32,414 nucleotides of DNA from JAVBKB01 sp031554275 (GTDB lineage Bacteria; Bacillota; Bacilli; JARBTR01), in contig JAVBKB010000078.1 of the NCBI GenBank assembly GCA_031554275.1, positions 1-32,414 of the forward strand, written 5' to 3'. Both the position numbers and the translations under genes were made by a program. Positions 7,552-16,322 of this stretch are shown piece by piece (positions within the stretch are counted from its first letter, which is position 1; each line of letters begins with the position of its first letter). The notes under the pieces were generated by a model that was given only the letters and a program-made list of their open reading frames with translations, made no database searches and was not told where the DNA came from.

Positions 7552-9250
7552 ATTGATTAATAAGGAAATCATTAAGCAGATTTTTCGAAACGTTGGATGG
7601 ATCGCAATTGTCTATCAACTGGCATTGTTAGTAGCTATACCATTGGAATACTATAATGCTGTCAAGCTGTTTCGAAATAGTGTCTATGTTGGCTCGTCTG
7701 GAGTAGTCGAAGAGCGGTTCTTTGAGCTTGGTAGCCTTTTCGAAATAGGTTATTTTAAACAAAGTTTGATCTTTGGGATTGTGCCAATTATCCTGTCGAT
7801 ATTTCTCTTCCGGTACCTGATGACAAAGAAATCAATTGATTTCGCACACAGTAATCCTGTGACGAGAAAATCTTACTACCTACATTATATCTTGACAGGA
7901 ATTGCTATTTTGATAGTGCCAATTCTCATTGCAACTATGGTACTCTTTCTGACGCAACTTGGACTAGGTGAATTTGGAGGAATGCATTTTTCAGAATATC
8001 TAAAGTGGATAGCTGAAAGCAGTATCCGTGGATTATTTGGATTCTCACTTGGCGTTCTTGTCGCTACAATCACAGGTAATTCTATTGTGCAAGGACTGAT
8101 CACCTATACGATTTTCGTAATTCCTCCCATTGTGATTTCAGCAATTGCCTACTTTATGAGCCTTGTTGTCAAGGGGTTTCCAACAGAGGATTCATTGCAT
8201 AGTTTGGACTATCAAAGAACTGTTTGGCTGCTAGATATAATGAGAGTTGATTTTAAGTTAGCGCTTAGCAAACCCGCATTAATAGTCTATCTTGGTGTCT
8301 CTATCATGCTACTATTTGTTGGTTATTTCTTCTATAAAAAGCGAAAAAGTGAAAAAGCATCAAGCAGCTTTGTATTCAAATTTATTCAACCAATATTCAA
8401 GTATTCGCTCACAATTTCTGCAATGATCCTAGGCGGAATATACTTTGTTGAGACAAGGAGTCAAAGCTGGACTCTCCTAATTGTTGGGTTATTCATTGGC
8501 TCGATCTGTGGTTATTTCATTGCTGAAGTAATCCTGCAAAAGACCTGGCGCGTATTCAGTCGAATGAAGGGCTATGGGGGTTTTGTTGCCGTCACGATTA
8601 TACTCAGTGTAGCTGTTAAATTGTTCTTGCCGATCTATGAAAACAAAATACCAAGTGTAAGTGAAGTGGAAAAGGTTTACTGCAGTGATAGTTACTTCGA
8701 GGATGTTGAAACTCAAGGAATTCGCGCAGAAATGGAGAATGAAATTCATACGTACACCGATCCTGAAAGTATTAAAGCAGTACAACAACTGCATCAGAAG
8801 GCAATAGATGTTGATTCTCCCAAACTTGAAGGTTATCGCAATTTGTATATTAACTACTATTTAAAAGACGGTAGTCAATTGCGAAGAGAGTATTTAGTTA
8901 TGGATACTCAGCTTGAAGACATTCCCGAATTTCAAGAGAATGTCGACCGTTTTTTTGATGAGAAAGTAGAAAATTTATCAGCTATCTGGTTTCTCGCAGG
9001 GCAAAAGGAAACTACGATTACAGATGCTGAAGAGTTGAAAGAACTAGTTGCCGCTTACAAATTAGATGCGAAAAACGAAAAGTGGTTACAACCTGAATCA
9101 ACGATAACGATGAGCATGACAATTAAAGACAGTTTGCTCTATCTAGAAATTGGCCTTCGTGATACCCATACCATTAAATGGCTAGAGGACAATGGCTATC
9201 AAAATGTCACTGATGAACTCCGTGCTATGAATCACTTGAAGAATCAATAG
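7535..9250 (+). CDS. ABC-2 type permease with large C-terminal soluble domain
   Basis: The membrane partner of the preceding ATPase, 571 residues. About nine hydrophobic segments fill residues 12-370 (for example the stretches beginning NVGWIAIVY, FGIVPIILS, GIAILIVPI, ALIVYLGVS and GGFVAVTII). They are followed by about 200 soluble residues without membrane segments, rich in Glu, Asp and Tyr. The start is the ATG at 7535, preceded by GGAGGG with 8 nt spacing and lying inside the end of the ATPase gene; an upstream TTG at 7514 lacks an RBS. A weak terminator follows at 9265. Function as part of a GntR-controlled stress or peptide-related exporter is inferred from context. Confidence 0.8.
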   Translation: MQSVNKLINKEIIKQIFRNVGWIAIVYQLALLVAIPLEYYNAVKLFRNSVYVGSSGVVEERFFELGSLFEIGYFKQSLIFGIVPIILSIFLFRYLMTKKSIDFAHSNPVTRKSYYLHYILTGIAILIVPILIATMVLFLTQLGLGEFGGMHFSEYLKWIAESSIRGLFGFSLGVLVATITGNSIVQGLITYTIFVIPPIVISAIAYFMSLVVKGFPTEDSLHSLDYQRTVWLLDIMRVDFKLALSKPALIVYLGVSIMLLFVGYFFYKKRKSEKASSSFVFKFIQPIFKYSLTISAMILGGIYFVETRSQSWTLLIVGLFIGSICGYFIAEVILQKTWRVFSRMKGYGGFVAVTIILSVAVKLFLPIYENKIPSVSEVEKVYCSDSYFEDVETQGIRAEMENEIHTYTDPESIKAVQQLHQKAIDVDSPKLEGYRNLYINYYLKDGSQLRREYLVMDTQLEDIPEFQENVDRFFDEKVENLSAIWFLAGQKETTITDAEELKELVAAYKLDAKNEKWLQPESTITMSMTIKDSLLYLEIGLRDTHTIKWLEDNGYQNVTDELRAMNHLKNQ

Positions 9251-9264
9251 AGTAAAATTATAAG

Positions 9265-9301
9265 AACCTCAATGGATTAAGAATAATTCATTGGGGTTTC
9301 T
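9265..9301 (+). terminator. Probable intrinsic terminator of the ABC operon
   Basis: AACC-T-CAATG-GA (9265-9276) pairs with TTCATTG-G-GGTT (9287-9298), including two G-T wobbles. Only a short T-rich tail (TTTCTCAT) follows, so efficiency may be moderate. Confidence 0.5.
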
Positions 9302-9519
9302 CATATTCATCTAGAGTTGCCGCAAGTTATCCAGATACAATAATTGCGACTTACGCGTAAGACTGATAAAAATCCCCCCCGAGTGACAAAGAAGTTTTAC
9401 TTAGCTTTGTAACAAAAAACACAGATTGAAACAAGGATGAATGGGTTAATTTCAGAGACTACTATCATGTATTTTTATAAGTTTATTTGAAAAAATATTC
9501 ATTATTTAAATTTAAACTG

Positions 9520-9547
9520 TTGACATCTCAGAAAACTAAGCTATAAT
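9520..9547 (+). promoter_or_regulatory. Promoter of the argGH T-box transcript
   Basis: A consensus -35 TTGACA (9520-9525) and a consensus -10 TATAAT (9542-9547), with 16 bp between. Transcription should start near 9554, a few nt before stem I of the T-box. Confidence 0.75.
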
Positions 9548-9553
9548 TTGAAA

Positions 9554-9840
9554 CAATATACAAAAAACCTAATGACTAAAAGAGTAGTTGCGTGTTTCAA
9601 TTAGAAGCGAGCTGACGGTTGGTGCAAGGTCAGTATTTGAACAGTGACGAAACGCATTTAGGAAGGGTTGTAATGAACACCTTGTGGAGCATTTGCTTCG
9701 GGTCTAGCTACAACGGTTTGTGGCCTTAACACATTGCGAGAGGAACTATTGCCGGCTAATGTAATAGTTCAAGAAGAGTGGTACCGCTGACATTGTTAGT
9801 CTCTTTGAATTTATTTATTTAAATTCAAAGGGGCTTTTTT
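9554..9840 (+). promoter_or_regulatory. T-box riboswitch, arginine specific (specifier CGC)
   Basis: Uncharged tRNA-Arg should bind and prevent termination, switching on argGH when arginine is short. Stem I closes with CCTAATG against CATTTAGG (9653-9660 region). Its 5' strand has AAAGAGTAG, and its distal loop is CTGAC-GGTTGGTGCAAG-GTCAG. In the specifier loop, GAAA-CGC-A aligns with the GAAA-GGC-A of the well-studied glycine T-box, giving CGC (9653-9655), an Arg codon. The T-box core GAGTGGTACCGCTGA is at about 9776-9790. The terminator is a 15-bp stem (9798-9812 with 9821-9835) plus T6. The specifier rests on this manual alignment. Confidence 0.9.
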
Positions 9841-9876
9841 GTATTTAATTTTAGAATAATCAGGAGGAACATACAC

Positions 9877-11091
9877 ATGAAAGAGAAATTCGTATTGGCA
9901 TATTCTGGGGGACTAGATACAACAGCAATAATTCCATGGTTGAAAGAAAACTATAATGACGCAGAAATTATTGCTGTCACGGTTGATGTAGGGCAGAACG
10001 ATAATTTTGAAAATTTGGAGGAAAAGGCACTGCAAACTGGTGCTTCTAAATTGTATCTAATTGATGTAAAGGAAGAATTTGTGACTGACTACATCTATGA
10101 TGTGCTTTATGCAAATGCCAATTACGAAGGAAAGTATCTACTTGGCACATCGATGGCTCGTCCGCTTATTGCAAAGAAATTAGTGGAAATTGCTGAAAAG
10201 GAGGGTGCGACAGCGATTGCCCATGGTGCAACGGGAAAAGGAAATGACCAAGTGCGATTTGAATTAACGATAAAGGCACTGAATCCTCATTTGAAAGTGA
10301 TTGCACCTTGGCGTGAAGACAACTGGCAATTTAGATCGAGAGAAGACTTAATTGAGTACCTGCAGACAAAAAATATTCCAGCGCCAACGGTCGTTGAGAA
10401 GAGTTATAGCTGCGATAGCAACCTCTGGCATGTTAGTCATGAGGGATTGGAACTTGAGAACCCTGCTCAAGAGCCTAATTACAAGAATATGCTTCAAATG
10501 TGTGTGACGCCTGAGGCAGCACCAGATCAAGCAACCTATCTTGAAATTGGTTTTGAGAAAGGATTACCGGTTAGCATTGATGGAGATACAATGTCACCGC
10601 TTGCCATTATGAATAAGTTGAATGACTTAGGTTCAAAGAGCGGTATTGGTATCATTGATATCGTTGAAAATCGGATGGTGGGTATGAAGTCGAGAGGTGT
10701 CTATGAAACACCAGGTGGCACGATTCTGATGTATGCACACAAAGAGCTAGAGTACCTTTGCTTAGATAAACAATGCCTTGCATACAAAGATACTGTGGGC
10801 ATTAAATATGCGGAGTTAGTGTATAGTGGCGAGTGGCACACTCCACTCCGTGAAGCGCTTTCAACTTTTATGAAGCAATTGAATGAAACGATTACTGGTA
10901 AGGTTAAACTGAAGTTATATAAGGGCAACATTCTATCAGCAGGTTCAACATCCACGCATTCGCTGTACAATGAAGATATTGCTAGCTTTGCCACCGGCGA
11001 CTTGTTTAACCATAAGGATGCAGTTGGTTTCATCAAGTTGTTTGGATTACCAATCGAAGTGAGGGCATTAATGAATGAACAAAACAAATAA
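9877..11091 (+). CDS. argG: Argininosuccinate synthase
   Basis: Joins citrulline and aspartate with ATP to form argininosuccinate, the penultimate step of arginine synthesis. It has 404 residues, the normal length. The N-terminal PP-loop AYSGGLDTT lies at residues 8-16; GTSMARPLIAKK, HGATGKGNDQVRFE and the SREDLIEY segment follow in the family order. CAGGAGGA precedes the ATG. The gene lies directly behind an arginine T-box leader and ends inside the start of argH, so synthesis of both enzymes is coupled and responds to tRNA-Arg charging. Confidence 0.97.
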   Translation: MKEKFVLAYSGGLDTTAIIPWLKENYNDAEIIAVTVDVGQNDNFENLEEKALQTGASKLYLIDVKEEFVTDYIYDVLYANANYEGKYLLGTSMARPLIAKKLVEIAEKEGATAIAHGATGKGNDQVRFELTIKALNPHLKVIAPWREDNWQFRSREDLIEYLQTKNIPAPTVVEKSYSCDSNLWHVSHEGLELENPAQEPNYKNMLQMCVTPEAAPDQATYLEIGFEKGLPVSIDGDTMSPLAIMNKLNDLGSKSGIGIIDIVENRMVGMKSRGVYETPGGTILMYAHKELEYLCLDKQCLAYKDTVGIKYAELVYSGEWHTPLREALSTFMKQLNETITGKVKLKLYKGNILSAGSTSTHSLYNEDIASFATGDLFNHKDAVGFIKLFGLPIEVRALMNEQNK

Positions 11092-12460
11092 ATTATGGGG
11101 TGGACGTTTCACCCACACAACAAGCGCGGCTACAGATAGCTTCCACTCGTCAATCTCCTTTGACAAGCGGCTATACCATGAAGATATTGAAGGTAGCATT
11201 GCCCATGTAGAAATGTTGGCAGCACAAAAGATAATTGCGGATGAAGAAGCGTCGCTTATCCGCAAAACGCTACTCGAAATTTTGGAAGACTGCCATGTGG
11301 GGAAAATTGAATTCAATGTGAAAGCAGAAGATATTCACATGAATATCGAAGGCGAATTGATCAAACGCATTGGCAGTATCGGTAAGAAATTGCATACTGG
11401 CAGAAGCCGTAATGACCAAGTGGCGTTAGATATGAAGATGTATGTGAAAAAGGAAATTATCGAATTACAAAGTCTTGTGCAAGGGCTGCAAAGCACATTA
11501 CTTGAGCTAGCGGAAAAACATATTAAGACCTACATGCCGGGCTTCACCCATATGCAAAAAGCGCAACCGGTTACATTTGCACACCACCTAATGGCCTATT
11601 TTGAGATGTTTGATCGTGATTACGAGCGACTAGCTGACTGCTACAAACGTGCAAACACATTACCACTTGGGGCAGGGGCTTTAGCGACCACAACCTACCC
11701 AATTAACCGGGAGATGGTGAAAGAGAAGCTTGCGTTTGAGGCTCTCACCCGAAACAGTATGGATGCAGTTTCTGATCGTGATTACTGCGTCGAACTTCTC
11801 AGTACAATTTCGATCACGATGATGCATTTAAGCAGATTTTGTGAAGAAATCATTATTTGGAGTACGAATGAATTTAACTTTGTTGAACTAGACGATACCT
11901 ACTCTACTGGCAGTAGTATCATGCCGCAGAAGAAGAATCCAGATATGGCAGAACTAATTCGTGGCAAAACGGGCCGAGTTTACGGCAGTCTAATGGCACT
12001 GCTGACAACCTTGAAGGCATTACCGCTCTCTTACAACAAGGATATGCAGGAGGACAAGGAAGTCGTTTTCGATGCAATTGACACCATCAAAGCCTGCTTG
12101 CCAGTATTTACAGGAATGATAGCTACGATGGTTGTGAATCAGGATGCAATGATGAAGTCCTTGCAAACAGGGTTTGTCAATGCAACCGATGCAGCAGATT
12201 GGCTAACAAAACGGGGAATTCCATTTCGAGATGCACATGAGATTATTGGTAAAATGGTGTTGTATTGCACACAACAGGAGAAGTCGATCGAAGATTTAAC
12301 CTTGGGCGAATTCCAACAGCTTTCACCTTTGTTTGATGAAAGCATTTATGAAGCGATTACAATTGAGAACTGTGTCGAGCATCGTAATGTGATCGGCGGA
12401 CCCGCAGGTTCTTATATGAGAAAGTATATTGCTACATGCAAGAAAAACCTGCAGGAATAG
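11075..12460 (+). CDS. argH: Argininosuccinate lyase
   Basis: Splits argininosuccinate into arginine and fumarate, the last step of arginine synthesis. It has 461 residues. The superfamily signature GSSIMPQKKNPD lies at about 279-290 with the catalytic Ser in the flexible loop, the catalytic His is in TH159MQKAQP, and HTGRSRNDQ is at 107-115. The start codon overlaps the end of argG by 17 nt, and GTGAGGG inside argG serves as its RBS, so translation is coupled. The rest of the arginine pathway is not in this window; citrulline must come from elsewhere. Confidence 0.97.
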   Translation: MNKTNKLWGGRFTHTTSAATDSFHSSISFDKRLYHEDIEGSIAHVEMLAAQKIIADEEASLIRKTLLEILEDCHVGKIEFNVKAEDIHMNIEGELIKRIGSIGKKLHTGRSRNDQVALDMKMYVKKEIIELQSLVQGLQSTLLELAEKHIKTYMPGFTHMQKAQPVTFAHHLMAYFEMFDRDYERLADCYKRANTLPLGAGALATTTYPINREMVKEKLAFEALTRNSMDAVSDRDYCVELLSTISITMMHLSRFCEEIIIWSTNEFNFVELDDTYSTGSSIMPQKKNPDMAELIRGKTGRVYGSLMALLTTLKALPLSYNKDMQEDKEVVFDAIDTIKACLPVFTGMIATMVVNQDAMMKSLQTGFVNATDAADWLTKRGIPFRDAHEIIGKMVLYCTQQEKSIEDLTLGEFQQLSPLFDESIYEAITIENCVEHRNVIGGPAGSYMRKYIATCKKNLQE

Positions 12461-12572
12461 CCATGCCTTCAAATTGCAAAAGTATAGCTAGTTATCGTTT
12501 CTAATCAAGATATATAGGAAATCATTTTTACCATAGAAACGACCTAGATTTGGTGTGAAAGGAGGATTACAG

Positions 12573-13268
12573 ATGAAAACAATTGGATTAATTGGTGGGA
12601 TGAGCTGGGAGAGCTCTGCCATCTACTATCAAGTGGTGAATACTGTTGTGAAGGAATCACTTGGTGGCTTGCATTCTGCAAAGTGTCTATTGTACAGTGT
12701 TGATTTCCACGAAATTGAGGCTTGCCAATCAGCTGGGAATTGGGATCAAAGTGCAGCAATCCTCGCGGAAGCTGCTCAGAAACTTGAGGCAGCAGGTGCG
12801 GACTTTATCGTAATTTGTACTAATACCATGCATAAGGTCGCAGATTCTATCCAAGCAGGGATCACAATTCCGGTTCTTCACATTGCTGAATTGACTGCAG
12901 AAGTGCTATTGAAGAACAACATCAGCAAAGTCGGTTTTCTTGGTACCAAGTACTCGATGGAGCAGGATTTCTATAAATCAAGATTAATAGAAAAAGGGAT
13001 TGATGTCATTATTCCAGATGATAGCGATCGTGCATTTATCAATGCCACCATCTATGACGAACTTTGTGTCGGCATCATCTCTCCTAGTGCGCAGAAGCGG
13101 TTTCTAGAAATAGCAGAAAAGCTTGTTGCAGCAGGAGCCGAAGGGGTCATCCTCGGTTGCACAGAAATAGGGTTGTTGATGAAGCAAGAAGATACCGAAA
13201 TCTCGTTATTTGATACAACCTTGATCCATGCCGAGCGTGCTGCGAAGTATGCCATTGAGGGAGCATGA
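12573..13268 (+). CDS. Aspartate/glutamate racemase family protein (YgeA/RacX type)
   Basis: Expected to interconvert L- and D-forms of an amino acid without a cofactor, using two cysteines as acid and base. It has 231 residues from the ATG at 12573, which follows AAAGGAGG; the frame is open from a GTG at 12555, but that codon lies upstream of the RBS. IGLIGGMSWESSAIYY marks the aspartate-racemase branch. The catalytic cysteines are in CTNTMH (Cys82) and LGCTEIGLL (Cys197), so the enzyme looks intact. It sits 112 bp after argH with no clear terminator between, so it may share the arginine transcript. Substrate is not certain: YgeA-type enzymes act on homoserine and other residues, not only aspartate. 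Confidence 0.88.
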   Translation: MKTIGLIGGMSWESSAIYYQVVNTVVKESLGGLHSAKCLLYSVDFHEIEACQSAGNWDQSAAILAEAAQKLEAAGADFIVICTNTMHKVADSIQAGITIPVLHIAELTAEVLLKNNISKVGFLGTKYSMEQDFYKSRLIEKGIDVIIPDDSDRAFINATIYDELCVGIISPSAQKRFLEIAEKLVAAGAEGVILGCTEIGLLMKQEDTEISLFDTTLIHAERAAKYAIEGA

Positions 13269-13312
13269 GCAACCTGGAGGAACACAAAACTGTTGATTCG
13301 GGATTCGGGATT

Positions 13313-13327
13313 CGACAATTAGGATAA
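13313..13327 (+). repeat. Short end fragment of the ATTAGGAT repeat family
   Basis: The 13-mer CGACAATTAGGAT (13313-13325) recurs exactly at 25737-25749 and 31869-31881, where it is the right end of hairpin elements. Here only that end is present, next to a short GATTCGG heptamer array (13295-13315). Confidence 0.4.
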
Positions 13328-13334
13328 ACCCATG

Positions 13335-13376
13335 AAAAAAGATAGCACCCAGTAGTGAAACACCGGGTGCTATCTT
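13335..13376 (-). terminator. Strong terminator, mainly for the minus-strand gene
   Basis: A perfect 12-bp stem, AAGATAGCACCC (13339-13350) with GGGTGCTATCTT (13365-13376). Read on the minus strand it is followed by six T, so it ends transcription of the 13417-13740 gene. On the plus strand it is followed by a T-rich tail (ATCTTATT) and may also serve the racemase gene. Confidence 0.85.
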
Positions 13377-13416
13377 ATCTTATTCTGAGCATCTATCAAA
13401 TTCTTTTGCAGTAAAA

Positions 13417-13740
13417 TTATCCTTTTTTCGCCATAAAAGATTTCGCAGCTGCCATCAATTCTTGAATACTTCCAAAATCAGAATTCTTGTCAACAACCTT
13501 GTCAAGTTTGTCCTTATCAACACTTGCTAGTTCATCTTCGTTGTTGACACCGACCTTTGCCAAAAGATCGCCAATTGATCCGAACTTCGTGAATTTGCTA
13601 AAGAAGTCTCCTGTTAACGCATTCTTGTCATCACTTTGTCCTTTTCCACTTAGAAGTGATGTAAAGTCACTCAACTCTAAACCATCATGGTCCTTATCGA
13701 TAAAATCCTTTGCCCCATCTAATAAATTCTTTAAATCCAT
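13417..13740 (-). CDS. Small Asp/Lys-rich hypothetical protein with EF-hand-like loop
   Basis: Not recognised at family level. It has 107 residues from the ATG at 13740, preceded by AAAGGAGG; the frame is open a few codons further but without an RBS there. Residues 14-25 (DKDHDGLELSDF) resemble a calcium-binding EF-hand or dockerin loop with Asp at positions 1, 3 and 5 and Gly at 6, but the final acidic ligand is displaced, so metal binding is uncertain. It has no signal peptide and no Cys, so it is probably cytosolic. It has its own promoter (13767-13793) and a strong terminator. It lies 115 bp downstream of copA on the same strand; a role in copper handling is not shown. Confidence 0.75.
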   Translation of the reverse strand: MDLKNLLDGAKDFIDKDHDGLELSDFTSLLSGKGQSDDKNALTGDFFSKFTKFGSIGDLLAKVGVNNEDELASVDKDKLDKVVDKNSDFGSIQELMAAAKSFMAKKG

Positions 13741-13766
13741 CAGTTTATTCCTCCTTTTCTGCATTT

Positions 13767-13793
13767 ATTATAACATGATGTGACAAATGTCAA
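13767..13793 (-). promoter_or_regulatory. Promoter of the small Asp-rich gene
   Basis: On the minus strand, TTGACA (13793-13788) and TATAAT (13772-13767) are 15 bp apart with an extended -10 (TGTTATAAT). The inverted repeat TGACA-AA-TGTCA (13781-13792) covers the -35 box and could be an operator. Confidence 0.55.
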
Positions 13794-13855
13794 AACTCAA
13801 AATATCTTCTCGTTTTTCCGCTTGTTACATGATTCTGAAAAATAATTCTCGAAAC

Positions 13856-16297
13856 TCAAACTGGTTTGAAATTTCTAAGTCTTAGTGCATTCGATAATAC
13901 TGATACAGAGGATAGACTCATGGCAAGTGCAGCGATAATCGGGTTCATGAGTGGACCGCCCAGCAAGTAGAGAACGCCCATCGCAATCGGAATGCCTAGC
14001 ACATTGTAACCAAATGCCCAGAATAGGTTCTGTTTAATATTTGCGATTGTTTTGCGGCTCAATTGGATTGCAGTAGCCACGTCCTTCAAATCACTCTTCA
14101 TTAGCACGATGTCTGCTGATTCCATGGCAACATCTGTGCCAGATCCAATTGCCATACCGACATCTGCTTGTGCCAAGGCAGGCGCATCATTAATGCCATC
14201 GCCAACCATGGCGACCTTACGTCCCGATGCTTGCAGCTTTTTCACTTCATTTGCTTTATCTTGTGGCAGAACTTCTGCCAACACCGTATCAATACCTACT
14301 TGCTTTGCAATGGCTTCAGCAGTTTGTCGATTGTCACCAGTAATCATGGCAACAGAAATCCCCATTGCATGGAGCTTTGCAATCGCTTCCTTGCTGGAGG
14401 GCTTCACTGTGTCAGCGACAGCAATGATCCCAGCCAATTGACCATCAATTGCAATGTACATTGGTGTCTTTCCTTCGCTTGCTAATTTCAAAGTAGTCGC
14501 AAGAGACTCTCCTAAACCAATTGTACGGTCATTCATCAGTTTCTGATTCCCTAGAAGCACATTCTTCTTATCAAGTGTGATTTCAATCCCGTGTCCTGGT
14601 ATCGCCTTAAATTGATCTACTGCTAACAGGTTAACATTCGCCTCTTCTGCTGCTTTCACAATCGCTTCACCAAGTGGGTGCTCAGATCCCTTTTCACAGG
14701 ACGCTGCGATTTGCAGAAGCTGATCATTTGTCAACTCTCCAGTGACGATGATATCAGTCACTTTCGGTTTGCCTTCAGTAATGGTTCCAGTCTTATCAAG
14801 CACAACAGTTTGAATCTTATGAGCAGTCTCCAATGCGGCACCACTTTTGATCAGCGCGCCATATTGTGCGCCTTTGCCCGTGCCTACCATAATGGCAGTC
14901 GGTGTTGCCAATCCAAGTGCACATGGGCAAGCAATCACCAATATTGAGATGAAAATAGTGATCGAGAAAGCAAACGTTTCACCAGTGAGATACCAGACTG
15001 CAGTTGATAATAGTGCAATACCAATGACAATTGGTACGAAATAACCAGAAATAATATCTGCTAGACGGGCAATTGGTGCTTTAGAACCTTGCGCCTCTTC
15101 AACGAGTTTAATAATTTGTGCAAGTGCAGTGTCTTTACCGACTTTTGTCGCACGGTAGTGAATCAGACCGTTCTTATTAATGCTTGCACCAATAACTGGA
15201 TTACCAGCGGACTTCTCTACAGGAATGCTTTCCCCAGTTAACATTGATTCGTCAATGGATGTAGTTCCTAGTGTCACAACACCATCAACCGGTAGCTTCT
15301 CCCCTGGTTTGACGACAATGATGTCGCCAACGACAACTTCTTCGACAGCAATTTGCATTTCTTTTCCATCACGAATGATGTTTGCCTGTTTCGGTGCCAG
15401 TCCAATCAATTTCTTGATCGCATCACTGGTCTTCCCTTTGGAGACGATCTCCATGTACTTACCTAATGTAATCAATGTCAGAATGACTGCAACTGATTCG
15501 AAATAGATTGCGAAATCAACATCTCCGGTGAAAATCCGATAGACAGCATAGAAGCTATAAATAAATGCCGCAGATGTTCCAATGGCAATAAGAGAGTCCA
15601 TATTTGGACTGAGTTTAAGTAGGTTTCTGAAACCAATTTTATAATATCGGAAATTGATCACGATTACAGGAATACAAAGCGCTAGCTGAATAAGCGCCAT
15701 TGTTCTTGGGAAATTCATTGCTACCATGTAGTAAGGTAGCTGCACGCCAGCCCACTCAAGAATCATGGGAACCATGGCGATAAATAATAGCGGGAAAGCA
15801 AATATTGCCGACCAGACAAACCGTTTCCATTGCCGACTAATTTCATCCGCTTTCTTATCGCTGGTATCGCCAACATCAGTTGCTTCAATCGCCTTGTAGC
15901 CAGCCTTTTCAATCACACGCTTGATGTCAGCAACTGTCACCGACTCGGGATCATAAGTAATGTTCAGTTTCTCAGTAGCCAGATTAACATTTGAACTTTC
16001 GATGCCACTTAGTTTACGAGTTACGCGTTCGACAGCACCTGAACAAGCTGCACACGTCATACCCTCAATGTTGAAAACCTTGCTAGTTGAATGCGCAATT
16101 GCTTTGTAACCAGCCTTTTCGATAGTTGCTTGGATCTGCTTTGGTGTCACTTCTTCTGTAAAAGTAATACTGAGTTTCTCTGTGGCATAATTCACATTGG
16201 ATTCTTCTACACCTGGCAGCTTACGAGTAACCCGTTCAACTGCTTTTGCACAGGCAGTGCACGTCATGCCTTCTATATCAAATGTTTTCGTTGTCAT
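13856..16297 (-). CDS. copA: Cu(I)-exporting P-type ATPase with two HMA domains
   Basis: Pumps Cu(I) out of the cytoplasm. It has 813 residues from the ATG at 16297, preceded by GAGGTG; a TTG two codons earlier is less likely. Two N-terminal heavy-metal domains carry CTAC (Cys13, Cys16) and CAAC (about 82, 85). Eight membrane helices are expected, with the CPC motif of the ion path near 457-459. The phosphorylated Asp is in DKTGT near 501, followed by SEHP near 537-540, GDGINDAP near 698-705, and the YN and MSLSS signatures of Cu(I) pumps in the last two helices. It follows the lipoprotein gene by 25 bp, so the two form an operon. No CopY or CsoR type operator was found in front of it. Confidence 0.96.
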   Translation of the reverse strand: MTTKTFDIEGMTCTACAKAVERVTRKLPGVEESNVNYATEKLSITFTEEVTPKQIQATIEKAGYKAIAHSTSKVFNIEGMTCAACSGAVERVTRKLSGIESSNVNLATEKLNITYDPESVTVADIKRVIEKAGYKAIEATDVGDTSDKKADEISRQWKRFVWSAIFAFPLLFIAMVPMILEWAGVQLPYYMVAMNFPRTMALIQLALCIPVIVINFRYYKIGFRNLLKLSPNMDSLIAIGTSAAFIYSFYAVYRIFTGDVDFAIYFESVAVILTLITLGKYMEIVSKGKTSDAIKKLIGLAPKQANIIRDGKEMQIAVEEVVVGDIIVVKPGEKLPVDGVVTLGTTSIDESMLTGESIPVEKSAGNPVIGASINKNGLIHYRATKVGKDTALAQIIKLVEEAQGSKAPIARLADIISGYFVPIVIGIALLSTAVWYLTGETFAFSITIFISILVIACPCALGLATPTAIMVGTGKGAQYGALIKSGAALETAHKIQTVVLDKTGTITEGKPKVTDIIVTGELTNDQLLQIAASCEKGSEHPLGEAIVKAAEEANVNLLAVDQFKAIPGHGIEITLDKKNVLLGNQKLMNDRTIGLGESLATTLKLASEGKTPMYIAIDGQLAGIIAVADTVKPSSKEAIAKLHAMGISVAMITGDNRQTAEAIAKQVGIDTVLAEVLPQDKANEVKKLQASGRKVAMVGDGINDAPALAQADVGMAIGSGTDVAMESADIVLMKSDLKDVATAIQLSRKTIANIKQNLFWAFGYNVLGIPIAMGVLYLLGGPLMNPIIAALAMSLSSVSVLSNALRLRNFKPV

Positions 16298-16322
16298 ATT
16301 CAATCACCTCTTCACAGTGTTC

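Noticed and set aside
13295..13315. Tandem heptamer GATTCGG, nearly three copies
   Set aside because: Too short and unsupported by any other feature; perhaps simple replication slippage next to the repeat end.
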